Assembly (NCBI GenBank): GCA_027563935.2
Contig: CM050453.2
Location: 11,612,001-11,676,000 of the forward strand
DNA from: Costus lasius
Lineage: Eukaryota; Streptophyta; Magnoliopsida; Zingiberales; Costaceae
Direction: 5' to 3'
DNA length: 64,000 bases
Shown here: piece by piece, positions 46,440 through 59,060 of the stretch
Layout: each line of letters starts with the position of its first letter
How positions within the stretch are numbered: position 1 is the stretch's first letter
The notes under the pieces: model-generated
Databases searched by the model: none
The model's input: only the letters and a program-made list of their open reading frames with translations
Told to the model about the DNA's origin: nothing
Position numbers and translations under genes: made by a program

Positions 46440-47810
46440 ATTTTCATTTATAGGTTTTATCACAATGGCTCTAATGAGTAACAAAGATGAGATTTGTATT
46501 ATTGCACAACCTCCACCTTAAATATTGCCAAGTTACATCTATAGTTGGATGTTGTATTGCATATTTGAACTGAATTGTCATTTTATTGATTCACTCAATG
46601 TATGTAGATAAGCCATTTGTAGAGAGTAATGAATACAAAGTATAGCATGCAAGGGATCCTCTTCAAAAAATTAACTACTTTTGATCAAATTTTCCATAAT
46701 ATTTTAAAAATGAGCAAGAATGTTTTATGTATTTGTGTGAGATACTAGGCACAAATTTAGTCGAAGATATTAAAAATTCTAGCATTGAGTAAAAAGTCAT
46801 AGAGTTCTTATATTTAGTAGCCTATAATATCAATAAGTGCTCTTAGAAGTATTAGTTGTCACTTTCACAAGGTGTTAAGAGTTATTATTAGCTTATATAA
46901 GCCATGCAACCTTATAGTTCAATGGATCCTTCTTAGATATACAATAATAACATATTCTATTCTTATTTTAAAGTATGTTATTTTGAAAGTATATTAGGAT
47001 GAACTACACTTTTCAATTGTTAAATCAATTGTAAAATTGTAGTACTATGTAGGAGCACTTGATAGGACGCATGTTCATATAAGAATATTGTCGAGTGATG
47101 CATCTTGATATAGAGGGAGAAAGAATTGGCCAATGACAAATGTTTTGGCAACATATTCATTTGACATGAAATTTACTTGCGTCAATTTTTTTTTGTTGGA
47201 AAGGGACATCTGATCTATGCATATTAAAGGATTTCCTTACTAGATCTGGTAAGTTAAAAAAATCATAAGGTAAATTTTTTGCCCTCATTCTTTAAAACCT
47301 ACCCTAATTAGTCTTTAGTTTGGTTATTAAAATCTAATATTACATATTATTGTCCTTGGAAAATAGTATTTAGGCGATGGTAGATTCGGAATTAAAAATT
47401 GACTTTTCACACCTTAAAGAAGAGTCCGTTATCACTTGAAAGAATATTCAAAACATACTTCATAAATAATAAATGAACTTTTCAACCATTAACATGCATT
47501 TGTTTGTAATATTCTTGAAAAATCTTTTGGTATATTAAAGAAAAGATTTATAATCATAACAAGTAGAACATAACCCTATTATCCTATTAGCATACATGTT
47601 CAAATTATCCTAATATATTATATTTTATATAACTACTTAATAGGTGTTGATCACGCTAGCATTATTGCTGAAGTTGATAAGGAATTATTAAATACAATAA
47701 AATGCTTTTGATATGGAAAGACTAAAATGGAGATGCTAAGAAAGGGATTCTACTTGAAGATGCTATAGCGAATCCAATGTGGAATGATTATGTCTTGTGA
47801 AGACATGAGA
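46440..47810 (+). pseudogene. Decayed PIF/Harbinger-type DDE transposase
   Basis: Fragments in shifting frames resemble Harbinger transposases and related HARBI1/ALP1-like proteins: near 47045-47180, GALDRTHVHIR, a stop, YRGRKNWPMTNVLA and FDMKFTC; further on, AEVDKELLN near 47668. GAxDGTH-type Asp-bearing motifs are typical of the family; here Gly is changed to Arg. Many stops and frameshifts mean no protein is made. Confidence 0.65.
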
Positions 47811-48060
47811 TAACATTGCCATTTTTGTATTTTCTTTACTTTCAATTAGTAATAAGAGCTTAATGCAAAAATGATGTAGTATCTTTATTTGTAATTTGAT
47901 ATTTCTGGATTTCTTGAACTTCAATTAATAATGCTGATGTTAGATGATTTATTGTCATAATTTTTTCTTCACTTTTATAATAATTTATTATCATTTTTCT
48001 TTACTTTGACAATGTTAGTTTCATAATAGCCTAACAAAATTAATTTTATTTCAATGTAAG

Positions 48061-49085
48061 ATGAGTAAAAAGCCTAAGCCTTCTGAATGCTCAAGGAAAG
48101 AGAATCTCAAATGGACCGAAGAAATGGACAATGTCTTTATTGATGCAATGCTAGAGCAGCAATCAAGAGGTTTTAGGATTGATGATACATTTACTTCAGC
48201 GGCATATAAAAATATGCTAGCCATATGTGTCCAAACATTTGGTGTAGCTTTAACAAAAGATCATCTAAAAAATCGAATCAAAACTCTTAAAAGTAACTTC
48301 AATGCATGTCATGAATTATTTAAGAATAAGAGTGGGATCTCATGGAGTAGTGAAACAAAAATGTTTGAAGGTGACAATCAAGTGTGGGACGAGCTTATTA
48401 TGGTATGTTGATTTTCTTTTTTTTTCTTGTGGTCATGTTTTGTTTTGTTTGTTTATTTATTGATTTTCTTTTTGTTTTTACACAGGCTAATCCTCTTATA
48501 AAGAGGTGGAGGAGCACTCCTCTTCATAATTATGACAAGTTAGAAGAACTTTTCTCTAAAGATCGAACCACGGGTGGTAGCATGTCAAACACTTGTAAAG
48601 AATTTATGAAGATATTGGGTAAGGAAAGTGAGGACCGTGATGCTGTTAGTTTATTGTCTGAATCTCATGACAAATCATATGAAGATGCTGATGAAACAAA
48701 TCCATTTGATGTGCCACCTCCTCCACCCCCTAAAGCAACTACTGATGATTCTACATCATCCAAGAGTAGTAAGAGAAAATTTGCTTCTACATTTCAAGAT
48801 GCTGCTCTATTAAGATTGGATGATACTAATGAAAGGCTAAATGAAATAGTGAATTGTATGAAACAAGTAAATGAATCTATGAGTAAGCAATTTGCTTGCG
48901 ATCATGAAGTGAAAGAATACACTGAAAAAGAGATATACGAAGAGTTGATGAGGATTGAAGTGCCACGTCATCGAATAGTTCGTGCTTATGTTGCTCTTGG
49001 AAAAAGTAAAGAGAAGACTAGACTTTTTTTCTCTGCCCCAAATGAATTACGTTTAGAAGTCCTCAATGAAATGATGAATGACTGA
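48061..49085 (+). CDS. Myb/SANT-like DNA-binding protein (Harbinger ORF1-like)
   Basis: Two exons, 48061-48402 and 48486-49085, keep phase and give 313 aa. The N-terminal 110 residues look like the plant Myb/SANT-like domain (LKWTEEMDNVFIDAM, LTKDHLKNRIKTLK, TKMFEGDNQVWDE). A D/E- and P-rich linker follows (PFDVPPPPPP), then a helical C-terminal region. Such proteins occur as ORF1 of PIF/Harbinger elements, where they help the transposase bind DNA and enter the nucleus, and as L10-interacting-MYB-like host genes. The decayed transposase just upstream on the same strand favours an element origin. The frame has no lesion, which contrasts with its neighbour. Confidence 0.78.
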
Positions 49086-49944
49086 CTAGTTAACGTTTTG
49101 AATGTGGTTATTACTATGACTATGTGTAAAGTATTCTCCTTTTGAGTTGATAATGTGAAATTTGATGAGACATGTTAAGCCAATTATTGGAAGACTTCAC
49201 GTGCTTATTTTGTACTGAATATGTGATATTATACTCAGTTTTATGTTGATAATCTTTTGTGGTGCTACTTAGAGCTAATTATTTGTTGTATAGATTTTGT
49301 AAAATTGATGGTGTACTTGTATAGATTTTATAGAATTTATATAAATTTTATAGTACTAAATAGTATTTTTGTAATATAAAATAATAGGTGAAAAATACAT
49401 ATATAGAATACAAATATCAAATAAAATCTGTACTTTATTTTATTCCTAAATGAAAATTTTTATACTTTCTATCTCCTTATTTTTCTATCCCTTCAATTAT
49501 TCTTCTTTCTATTTTCTTCCATCGTTAAGAAACAAGGCCTTAACAAATTATGCGCAACTGAAACAAGGTAATAAATTTTCGTCAAGCTTACAACATTACT
49601 AGTTCTATAACTGTCTATTTGCCACACAACTTTGTGGTTAACGGCATATGGACTCGTACCATAGAAGGTGCTTGAAAATTGCTGCTCGCAGTTGAGAGCA
49701 TTTATTTTCTGTAACATCTCATGATCTGAATGATATTTGAACTAAAAAACAGACGCCATCTCTGGCTCACCTGCCTCACAAAATAGTTCATTTAAGTCCA
49801 AAAAACATGGCAACTATGTATTTTTTTTGAGACATCTGTTTTTTACTGTCAACCTAATTTCATAATTATGTTTTTCCAGCTAGACTCGCATGTTAATAAC
49901 TCCCAATACCATAGGGCGTATAAAACTGTCATTGGTGGACCCCG
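49086..49944. other. Spacer between the Myb-like ORF and the Rab1 locus
   Basis: AT-rich. Probable 3' UTR of the Myb-like gene in its first part. No other gene was seen. Confidence 0.4.
49510..49539. repeat. Candidate right terminus of the Harbinger-type element
   Basis: The sequence ends gaaacaaggcc followed by TTA. Its reverse complement, ggccttgtttc, resembles Harbinger terminal repeats. No matching left end was found, so the assignment is weak. Confidence 0.3.
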
Positions 49945-50231
49945 TAGTTAACTCGAGTACATGAGCTATAAAAAAACCAAAAGTCTATTAATGATGTTGG
50001 GCATAGTTCTTCAAAGAAAATGGTCAAACTGTCGCAAAAGAAAATTACATAAACTAAATATGGGGCAGAAACTGAAGCAAACTGATTATCAAACTGATTA
50101 TAAACACAAAACCAACTTTTACATAATGACTAGAAAAGAATGGAATAATTCATGGCTCTCCCAGGAGAGCTCAATATAGAGAGTCACAGTTTCAAGAAGT
50201 AGCTTTAACAATCCAATTGTTAGTATCACTT

Positions 50232-53200
50232 TTAAGAAGAGCAGCAGGTACTCTTCTGGTTAACAGGTTGCCCGCGAATTTGAACAGTCGGCGGCCTGGC
50301 ACTGTTCATAGCTGGTTGGCTGGCCATCCTGCAAATCAGACAATATTTACTACAAAGCAACTTTCTCAAGACTATAGGTAAATGCGACCACATTCAAACT
50401 TACGATACCTGTTCTTGATGGAAGCAGTCATAGCCATGAATGCCTGCTCCACATTAGTTGCATTTTTTGCGCTAGTTTCCAAGAAAGGGATGCCAATTTC
50501 ATCAGCAAAAGCCTACAAGACCACGAAAAAGATGATCATTAGTAGACCAAATGTCGATGATGAAGAAATATGATAACACTTAAGGAATCTCAGTTATACA
50601 GATGCACCTGGTGGTAGTGTAGCCAATACAGCTGTCTGATTTATTTTAAAATTTTAGCAACATATTATCAGACAAATGTCCCACTAAAGGATTACAACTA
50701 CTAGCTTTATGTTTCAAAAACGATTAAGAACATTGGATATACTAATTTTGCTCACGGGCTTACTAATGGTAACTCATAAGGTGATGTTAAAATCTGTACC
50801 AGATTTACATTAGAGTTATATCATACAACCTAGCAATGATGAAAGTACCTTGGCTGTCTCGTATGACACAACTTTGTTAGCAGTAAGATCATTCTTATTC
50901 CCAACCAAAAGCTTGTTCACATTGTCACTCGCATAGCGATCGATCTCATTTAACCACTGCTTCACATTGTTGAAGCTCTCCTGGTCCGTCACATCATAGA
51001 CTACCTACGAAGCCAGAAGCAAAGAATTAGCAGGCATACATGTATCGCATTCAAAAAAAAAAAAAAATACAAACTGTCAAGTGGAGTAAAATATAACACG
51101 GTACTAAATTACAGAATTGAGGAATAGACTCACAATGATACCATGGGCTCCTCGGTAGTAGCTGCTTGTAATTGTTCTGAATCGCTCTTGCCCAGCAGTA
51201 TCCCACTGAAACAACAGGAAAACAACTCGTCAAGATATAGGAAACTTAGAATACATAGTTCCACCACCAATTACATCCTTGTGTGAGAACTTCCTCGGGA
51301 ATTAACATGAGCATCTCATTAACAAAAATGAAACTTAATTACTATAATTTTATTCCAATAATTACATACTAAGAGCACAATTATGAAACTCTACAAATAC
51401 AACGTATTAAAGCAATAAAACTAGAAAACCATTAACCCCTGTCGGCTGTTGACATTCACCTCACCAATGAACCAAGGCGTCGGAAAAACAATCCGAGTGA
51501 AAGCATCTAAGTGAAGGAACTTACAATTTGAAGCTTAATGGTCTTCCCATCCTGCTCAACAGTCCGTATTTTCTATGCAAAAACATAATAGTGCAGTAGC
51601 TTTAGTCAAAACATTTTATTGCCACTTAATAATAAAATAAAGCTCACTTACGAAATCAACCCCAATGGTGCTAATGTAGCTTTCCAGATAAGAATCATCC
51701 TACAAAGAGAAAAGGGATCATTTCATAATTTTTCCAAAGATGAAGATGAAAAAATCCTCACTGTTTTGCCAAACTTACACCTCTTAGTCATTCATAAAAA
51801 TTTCTATTTCCTATTGAAAGCTTAAAAGTCATGAAAATTTCATTTCAGTATGATCCTCAATTATAGGTGTTTGATGCAAGTAGTTAATCATAATCAATGT
51901 GACAAAATAATATCAGTCTTAGAAAAAGCCTAACAGAGATATAATTGTTAGAAGCTGAACATAAAATTAATAATTAAAAGACAGCTTCTTGCTTGTATAT
52001 GCAACATGGTACATTTCCAACAAAAAAATATGAAAAAGAGAAAGTTTAGTGCATGAAAATGAAAGTGTAACACAAATCCCGCAACACAACCTCATGCAGT
52101 GATAGAAATTTAATTGTTACTAATATAAGTCTGGACCTTTCACATATGCGGATATGAAATACACTGTACATCATTATGTAACTGCAAGTCTGCAATCTCA
52201 AGCACAAGTCAACAGATGGTAAACCTACTATCTAGGAAAAAATGGCAAAACACAAAACCAGCTAATTTTTCTTCAGATTTACAAAATAATGCTAAACTAA
52301 GGGCATGCTGGATTCTTACTGCAAATCTTAGGAGAAGACATGATTTTCCAACACCAGAGTCTCCAATAAGCAAAAGTTTGAATAAGTAGTCACTGCAAAA
52401 AAAAAAAAAAAATCACAGATGTGATAAAGTTAATTTCCAAAACATTACAGCAGATCCAGAACAAGTTATTTTCACGTGTGTAGCTATGTTCCTGGCTAGC
52501 TGTTCATTTATAGTTTTTGAACAGGAACATGATTTTGCAGATCAGTTGATATGCTTCGAACATGACATGTGGTACTGTCCTAAGGAGAAGGAAAGATCAA
52601 CAGGACGTTGTCATAATATGGTAAATTTTCATTAGGAGCCTGTGCTATCTAAATATGTATAAATATGTAAAACAGCATAAGCAATGAATAAAAAATCTGT
52701 CATCGTTTTTGATATTGCCATTAAGAATGCAGCTACATAGCAAACGCAACAGAAAAGGATTCAGCATATTAAGCTCGCTTTTACTTAAAAAAGAGAGGGG
52801 GGGGGGGGGGGGGGGGGGTGGGCTTCATGGCACAAAATAGGAACCACAAAAGATTCAATGACTTCAGACCACAAGCAAAATATGACAAAGATTATCAAAA
52901 ACCATTTTGCAATAATTGAATTTGTTAATCAATTAGCTCCATTTCAAGATATCACTTGCGCATGAAATCAAGCATTTCACTTGATGATGCATAAAATAAG
53001 CCCCAAACAATTATCAGATCTCAGATAACACCACCAGATCCGACAAATCCAACTGGTTGAAACACAAAGTTCGAGCAAAAATCACGATTACATAGGCAGC
53101 CTGAAATTTTCGATCTAGAAGAAACCCGGTCAGCAGATCTCACCAGGACTAACCTAATCAATTCACAACGCTAACCACTAGATCCTCAACTGGACAGAGG

Positions 53201-53306
53201 ATTTGGTTCGCAATGGAAAATATCAAAGGCATTTCAATTATCCGCATCAACAACACTAATTTCAGAAATGAGATAGAGATCGAGGAACTTACTACTCCGG
53301 ATTCAT
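50232..53306 (-). CDS. RABD2: Rab1-class small GTPase (RABD2/ARA5-like)
   Basis: Eight exons on the minus strand: 53306-53293, 52392-52320, 51699-51652, 51572-51525, 51205-51134, 51004-50849, 50512-50409, 50328-50232. They keep phase and give 203 aa, the usual Rab1 length. All GTPase motifs are intact: P-loop GDSGVGKS (15-22), switch I STIGVDF (39-45), DTAGQ (63-67), NKND (121-124), SAK (151-153) and C-terminal CCSS for double geranylgeranylation. Rab1/RABD2 proteins control ER-to-Golgi vesicle traffic. The first coding exon is only 14 nt, ending in a split Tyr codon. Family assignment is very secure; the exact RABD2 paralogue is not. It lies head-to-head with the glycine-rich gene at 53805. 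Confidence 0.97.
52797..52818. repeat. Run of 22 G residues in Rab1 intron 1
   Basis: Uninterrupted plus-strand G tract (C tract in the transcript). It could form a G-quadruplex in DNA and is prone to length error. Confidence 0.9.
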
Positions 53307-53804
53307 GACGGATACCAAGAGGGAACTCGGCGGCTGTGGTCTTAATGGCGGTGCGGACTGGCGAAGAGAGAAGGGGTGGAAACTGTGATCGAAGGCAATG
53401 GATCCTTGCGCCTCCCCTAGGGTTTCGGAGACGCCCTTCAACAAAGCGATCGACTCGACAGGGAAAAGAAAGGAGATACGCGAGGCCCGGCGTCAATAAA
53501 TAGGACGCGAGACGTGGGAGAGAGCGCGAGAGCCGCACCTTATGCCAATCGACGGCCAGGATCGGATCTTGTTTTCCAACGTGTCTGATTCTCGTCGGTT
53601 TGACTTGAATGCTGTCGGTTATCCCTATAATCGGATCGAGTAGTGGCGGGTACCCGATTAATTTCAACCCGCCGCCTATTCGGCACACTGGGCTTAACCG
53701 CTTAATGGTGTCTCAGCAGTCGGTCCCGCCCAATTTTTTTCTTCTGGCTCGCGCGCGCGGCGTCTGTCTCGAATGACCTTTTCCTTTCACCCGTCTCGTT
53801 GCCA
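53307..53804. promoter_or_regulatory. Shared bidirectional promoter interval
   Basis: 498 bp separates the divergent start codons of the Rab1 gene and the glycine-rich gene. It is clearly more GC-rich than the neighbouring introns. A ctatttattg-like AT element (minus strand, about 53495-53504) could be a TATA for the Rab1 side. None is obvious for the other side. Both 5' UTRs must lie within it. Confidence 0.5.
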
Positions 53805-56800
53805 ATGGAGACAGCGCGTGGTTCCGGCAGAAGCATAGTGCCGCGGTTGGAGAATCCCTTTTCCTTCAAGGTGGCCCAGGTGTTTACAGGGTTTGGCATC
53901 GGCTGTGGGGTTGGCATCGGCGTCGGGCGTCCCATATATCTAGGTAACCTTTACACCGCCCTTTTTCCTCCTTGTTGTTAGTGACGGATCCGGGAAGGTT
54001 CTTGGAAGTCGAATTCTTGCAACATGAGCCCTTCCGGGGATGATTGCTTGCTGTTCAATCTCATAGGATTGGACTCGGCGACTTGTGAATGTTGAATGTT
54101 ATACACTCGGTTGGGAAAATCAACGAACATGTTGTGTGCATTGTACAGAGGATGACGGGCAAGAGTTAGTGTCGGGCCTCAGGTGTTTTATTTATGATTT
54201 TTTTATTTTACTAATTGTTTCATGGTCTTTTAATGAAGTTCTGTGGTATGTTTACTGATGACCTGATGTACAGGCAATGGCACTTGCTGGCTATTTATTT
54301 TGCTTAAAATCGTTCATTTTGTTGTCAAATTCCTGAGGTTTCACCCTGTGGCTTGTCCTCTGGGCTTAGGTTGGCAAAATTTGCTTCACGTATCGGAGAA
54401 TCACTAAACCAAACACTTACATTTGTTTGTTCAGTGGGGCTACATGCATGTATTCAAATTGTCAAGGTCTTGTGAGTTGTGAGATTAGGGTGCACATAGT
54501 TAAATAAATATGTTTGAATTTTTATATATTCCTTTTGGTGGAAATGACATAAAATCTTCATGAACTTCTCGTTATTAGAAATTAATGTGTCACTAAAACT
54601 TAAGCTAAAAACTAAAATCTTCTTCCGGCGCCTCATTCACAAAAGATTACATTTTAAGAACCTGATTGAAGATTGATAAAATATGATCAGTGTTATGTGT
54701 AACAGCAACTGAGGAATTAATCATATTGTTTATTAGTGTACCTTCACCACTACAAGATGAGTCGATTTGCCTAGAAAATGAACTTTCCCGCTTTGATGCT
54801 CAATGATGATTGAGAATCAAAAATGAATTTTAATGAAGCAGCTACGTTCTGGTTTTTGCAAATCTGGTTCAAAGGAAACCAAAAATCTTTCGAAAACTCA
54901 GCTCAAACAATGAATTGCATTGTTGTAAGCAGCTTATTTTTTGCACAGGAATGCATGATTGTTAGACTAGCACTGGGTTTGTATTTTTTTCTCTCCTTGT
55001 TCTAATTTCCTTTGTTCTTTTTATTTTCTTTTTCCTCCTCACTTTTTCTTTGGTTAGCAATTTTTATCACTCGCTGGAATGAATTACAAGGGCTTCTTTT
55101 GGCTCTTTGATAACAAAAGGAACTATAATCCCCATTGAGTCAATATTTATCTAGCAAACTAACGATCTTCTGTAATGCAGGTGCTATACCGGCAGTTCAG
55201 CAAGTCCTGACTGCCGCTAGAGGTGCCACTGATGCTTTTTCTGGAGTTGGGAGACATGTAAATGGTTCTGTAAGGGCACTTTCTGACTCTATATTCTTAT
55301 AATCCTTGTATGGAAAACCTTATGTGTTCTTACTATCATTTGTTTCCTTCATTAGCTAAAGAAGTTGGGGTTGAAGAACATTGAAGTTGGTATAGGATGT
55401 GGTGTTGGTTTTGGCCATGGTTTTGGTGTAGGTATGTCTCTTATTAGGATTCTAAGCAATGAATTATATTAGAGTTAATGCAATGAATTATATTAGAGTT
55501 AATTCTCAAACTTATTCTAGCATTTCATCTATTGGATGAGTCAATTTTGGTATTTGATATTTTCATCATAGCTAACCTATATGCTTTGTTGTTTAATATT
55601 TGTTCTTTTCTAGCATAATAGGTCGTTTCCACTCTCTGTTGATACCCTGTGTTCCTTTTTGGTACGCCCTTGTGATTTGGCCAAAGATTGATTATATTTT
55701 TTATGTTGTAGGACACAATGCTACTGTCTTAAAGTTTCAAAATGATGTTTTGTATTAGCACCTCTCTTCATCATTTTATCATTAACTATGACAATGACTG
55801 GATTAATTAATCTTCACTATTTTGTGATCAAAGTAGTAATGTGGTTAGCTTACTTGGCAGCCTTGAGTACACATTGCAATATGTTTTCTGGTGGATTTGC
55901 TTGGAGTTAAAAGACCGTTGTATATATGCTCTGCAGTAAATGCTTATGTTTTTGGTGACAGGACTTGCTGTGAAGCCTGGAGTGGTTAACCAGATTCAGA
56001 ATTCTTTTGGGGTACATCGGCTTATGTTTCCACAATTAAGCACTTTGCATGTACTGCTTACATGTACAATGCCTTGAAAATAACTTTTGTTTTTCAGCAA
56101 GTGATGGAGAAGGTCACTGGACATCTAGGGCGTCTACCTGTCTTATCTTCTGTCCAAGGTCCTGGTCAAAGTAACGTCGATGTGGCAAGAAGTAGTCCGG
56201 CAGGACATGGACAACCCTTAACTGCAAAGGTTTTGGACTTAACAGCAGAAAATACTCTAAGCACCATTACACGTCCAATGATAGATGAAAGGCTCGCTGA
56301 ACAAGTTGGGCATAATTCTTACTCATCGGATAAGAAACTACCCGAAAAGTCAGTGACAAGTCGCACTGAGAAAGTTCTCAGTAGTTTCTTGCAGGATCCT
56401 CTTTTCAAGGATGCTGAGACAGAAATTAATAAAGTGGTACACGCCAAACTCAAATACTGCAGTCAATTTGTGCTATTATTCTCCAGTTATTATTTAAAAA
56501 AAATAGCTTACATTTGTATTTATTGAATTTAGCATTGTTAATGGAATGACTTGGAGATGACGAATAGACTAGTGAAACAGCTGCGACGCTGTTTATGTTG
56601 ATGCTGGATTAGGAATAACTGGATTTAGTCGGATTTTTTTCTCTTTTCTTTAAATGTCACCTTATTGTTCAGTTAACTGTAAAAGCTACTTGGAATTTGT
56701 ATAATATTAGAGTGCTCCAGGATTTTCTTGTTGCTTCTCCGTAGTATTTTCAAATTGAGATGGTAAATTACCGGTTCAAACAACTGATATTATGTTATTC

Positions 56801-57200
56801 TGTGAATGGCTTTGCATTAACTTGTGTTCTTTTACAGGCTGGAGATTTGCAATTGGAAAATAATGTACTTCAAGTGGTAAGTCATTATTCTTCTTGTTTC
56901 CTTATCTGTTTGCGTTACACTTCCACAATCCTCTTATATGAAGATAAGTTTGTTTTACCATCATATGATTGGACATTTTCTGAATTCAATCTGTGTAAAT
57001 TGTCTCATCAGCTGCTGAAGCACCAAAGGATCATCGAAGAATTAGTTGAGGAGAATCAGAAGCTCCAACAAATACTCGTAGAGGAATTGAAAGTTCCACC
57101 TTCCAAGCTTCAAGCCCAGAACAACCATAAAACAAAAGACTATTATCCTTGTTCTGATTGTTTTGAATGCCGTAGAAGAAGAAGAAAATCAACAAGATAA
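53805..57200 (+). CDS. Uncharacterised glycine-rich plant protein with coiled-coil C-terminus
   Basis: Seven exons keep phase and give 306 aa: 53805-53943, 55181-55269, 55356-55431, 55962-56011, 56098-56436, 56838-56876, 57012-57200. The ATG at 53805 is the first in frame. Two near-copies of a glycine-alternating motif occur: FTGFGIGCGVGIGVG (27-41) and EVGIGCGVGFGHGFGVG (86-102). This GxGxG spacing suggests membrane-packing glycine zippers and recalls the glycine-rich envelope protein TGD5, though only in style. A Ser/Thr-rich middle has no known domain. Residues 245-270 (LLKHQRIIEELVEENQKLQQ and on) form a leucine-rich coiled coil. The tail has CSDCFEC followed by RRRRRKSTR. I do not recognise a named family. 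Conserved splice phases and an intact frame make it a real gene of unknown role. Confidence 0.82.
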
Positions 57201-58479
57201 CAGTCACCGAGTTTTCCATTCCACTACAAGTGTTTCAGAGAGATTTTTTCGCTTGGATGCATGTTTAGGCTTCCCTGGTCACTGAAAAGATACGAATTCA
57301 TCAGCTTCTGAACTTCCACTTTGTTCAAGGTTTAATTTAACGGTTTGCTCCTCCAATAAATAATAAAATGAAGTGTTTTTTTTTTTTTTTGGTTTCTTTC
57401 CTCCAAGACTCCGAGTCATAATTGTATGAGGAATTCACTATTTGTTAAAACTTTGCAATTTTTTTTTACAATGCTATTGGCTTGAAATGTTCAAGAGATC
57501 TTTGGGTATCTATATTTCGTTGCTTCAATTTTACCAAGATTAAAACAGATTTTTCTGTTCATTTTTTAAACTAAAATGCTAAAGGTCCTTCTGATCAGCA
57601 AATGCCCATATTTAAAGTGTTAAAGTTATTCTTCAATACTTTTAAACAAAAGTGCACTTTAGCTAATTAATCTTTTTGAACTGTGTCTTCCTTTTTCTTT
57701 AGATAATGCATTTGAACTCCTCATTATATAAGGTATAGCTTTATAAAGATTTCACCAGTGTTCTTTTTAATCTATGTTAGATTATAATATATGTTTATAT
57801 ATAATGGCAACCTATCCCTTAGGAAAGTTTATAAAAAGGACATATATAATTATAAAATAAACATATTTTTACTATGAGATAGGTAGCTGAGAAAGGAAAA
57901 AAAATATATTTTTTTTCTTACTTTCTCTTGTTTTGGTTTGAGGGAATAGATTTCTTTTTAAAACTTTCTCTTTAGCAGAAATAATATTTCCTTCTTGCGC
58001 TTATCCGAACTTGCTATATTATATTATATTATTATATTAATATAATTATAATATTAAATAATAAATAATATGATAGATAATAAAAATAATATTTAAAAAA
58101 ATTTAATATTTTATTTAATTATTAAACTAAATTATTTATATAATTATTATTTATTTATTTATTAAATATAATATATATAATTTTAAAATTGAGTTTATTT
58201 TTTTTTCAACGAAGTATAGAAGTACAAGAGAAAATAGTTATTTATTTTTATTTTTATTTTTTTTATATCATTAATTTTTTTTTTTCATGAATTGAAGCTC
58301 AAAGCCATGGGTGTATTTTTCTCCTTTCCGCTAAAATGACATCTTGGTTCTCAAAGTACCATGGTCCCACAGGGGAGCCCGCATCTGCTGTCCAATTACA
58401 AGCTAGGTAACTAGGCCAGTTTCAGGTGTGATTGGTTTCGAGCCGAAGTCCAGTGTCACTACACAGCGCTTCCCTCTTC
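57201..58479. other. 3' UTR and AT-rich spacer
   Basis: 57201-57370 is the likely 3' UTR (ataaataataaaatg near 57356 as a polyadenylation-like signal). From 57700 to 58300 the sequence is very AT-rich with many simple repeats. No gene. Confidence 0.5.
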
Positions 58480-58487
58480 TCGATAAG

Positions 58488-58983
58488 CAGGGATGGCAAA
58501 AAACCTCATTCCCGACCCGATCCGAAGTCAACAGGGAAAACCCGAGTTGACAGGGGGATCGGGTCGGGTTCGGGAAAAACCCGACGGGATATAGTCGGGT
58601 CGGGGTCGAGTATGGGAATTTGCGTACCCGCTCCGAACCTGACCCTGAACCTGTCCCGACTATTAAAATAACAAATTTACCCCTTATAAGTTATAACCTA
58701 GTTACTAAATTTTAATAATTTATGTAAAAATGATGATATAGTTTATGTAAAATATTTTTTTATTTATATATTATAAATAAAGAGTGCAAATTAATTTAAA
58801 AATTTATAATATATATTTATTTTTTAGATCGGGCGGGATCGGGTTTCCCCGCAGGATGGAATGTGAGACAGGGTTATCTAAACCCATTGGATTCAGGATC
58901 AGATTCGAGAACGGGTTTAGAAAAATCAGGATCGAATCGAGGATAATAAAATTCGATCCCGACCCGCCCCATTGTCATCCATA
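58488..58983. mobile_element. hAT-type MITE (GGGTCGGG-rich)
   Basis: Left end cagggatggcaaaaaac; right end (reverse complement) tatggatgacaatggg. It is flanked by an exact 8-bp duplication tcgataag (58480-58487 and 58984-58991). GGGTCGGG/CCCGACCC-rich arms surround an AT-rich core. It lies just upstream of the L19 gene and ends 77 bp before its ATG, so it may contribute to that gene's promoter or 5' UTR. Confidence 0.88.
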
Positions 58984-59060
58984 TCGATAAGGCTTTCTAC
59001 CCTCGTGCTGCGTTGGTCATGCCACGGCTTCCCATCTCACTCGAAGCCTAGCGCGCTCCA

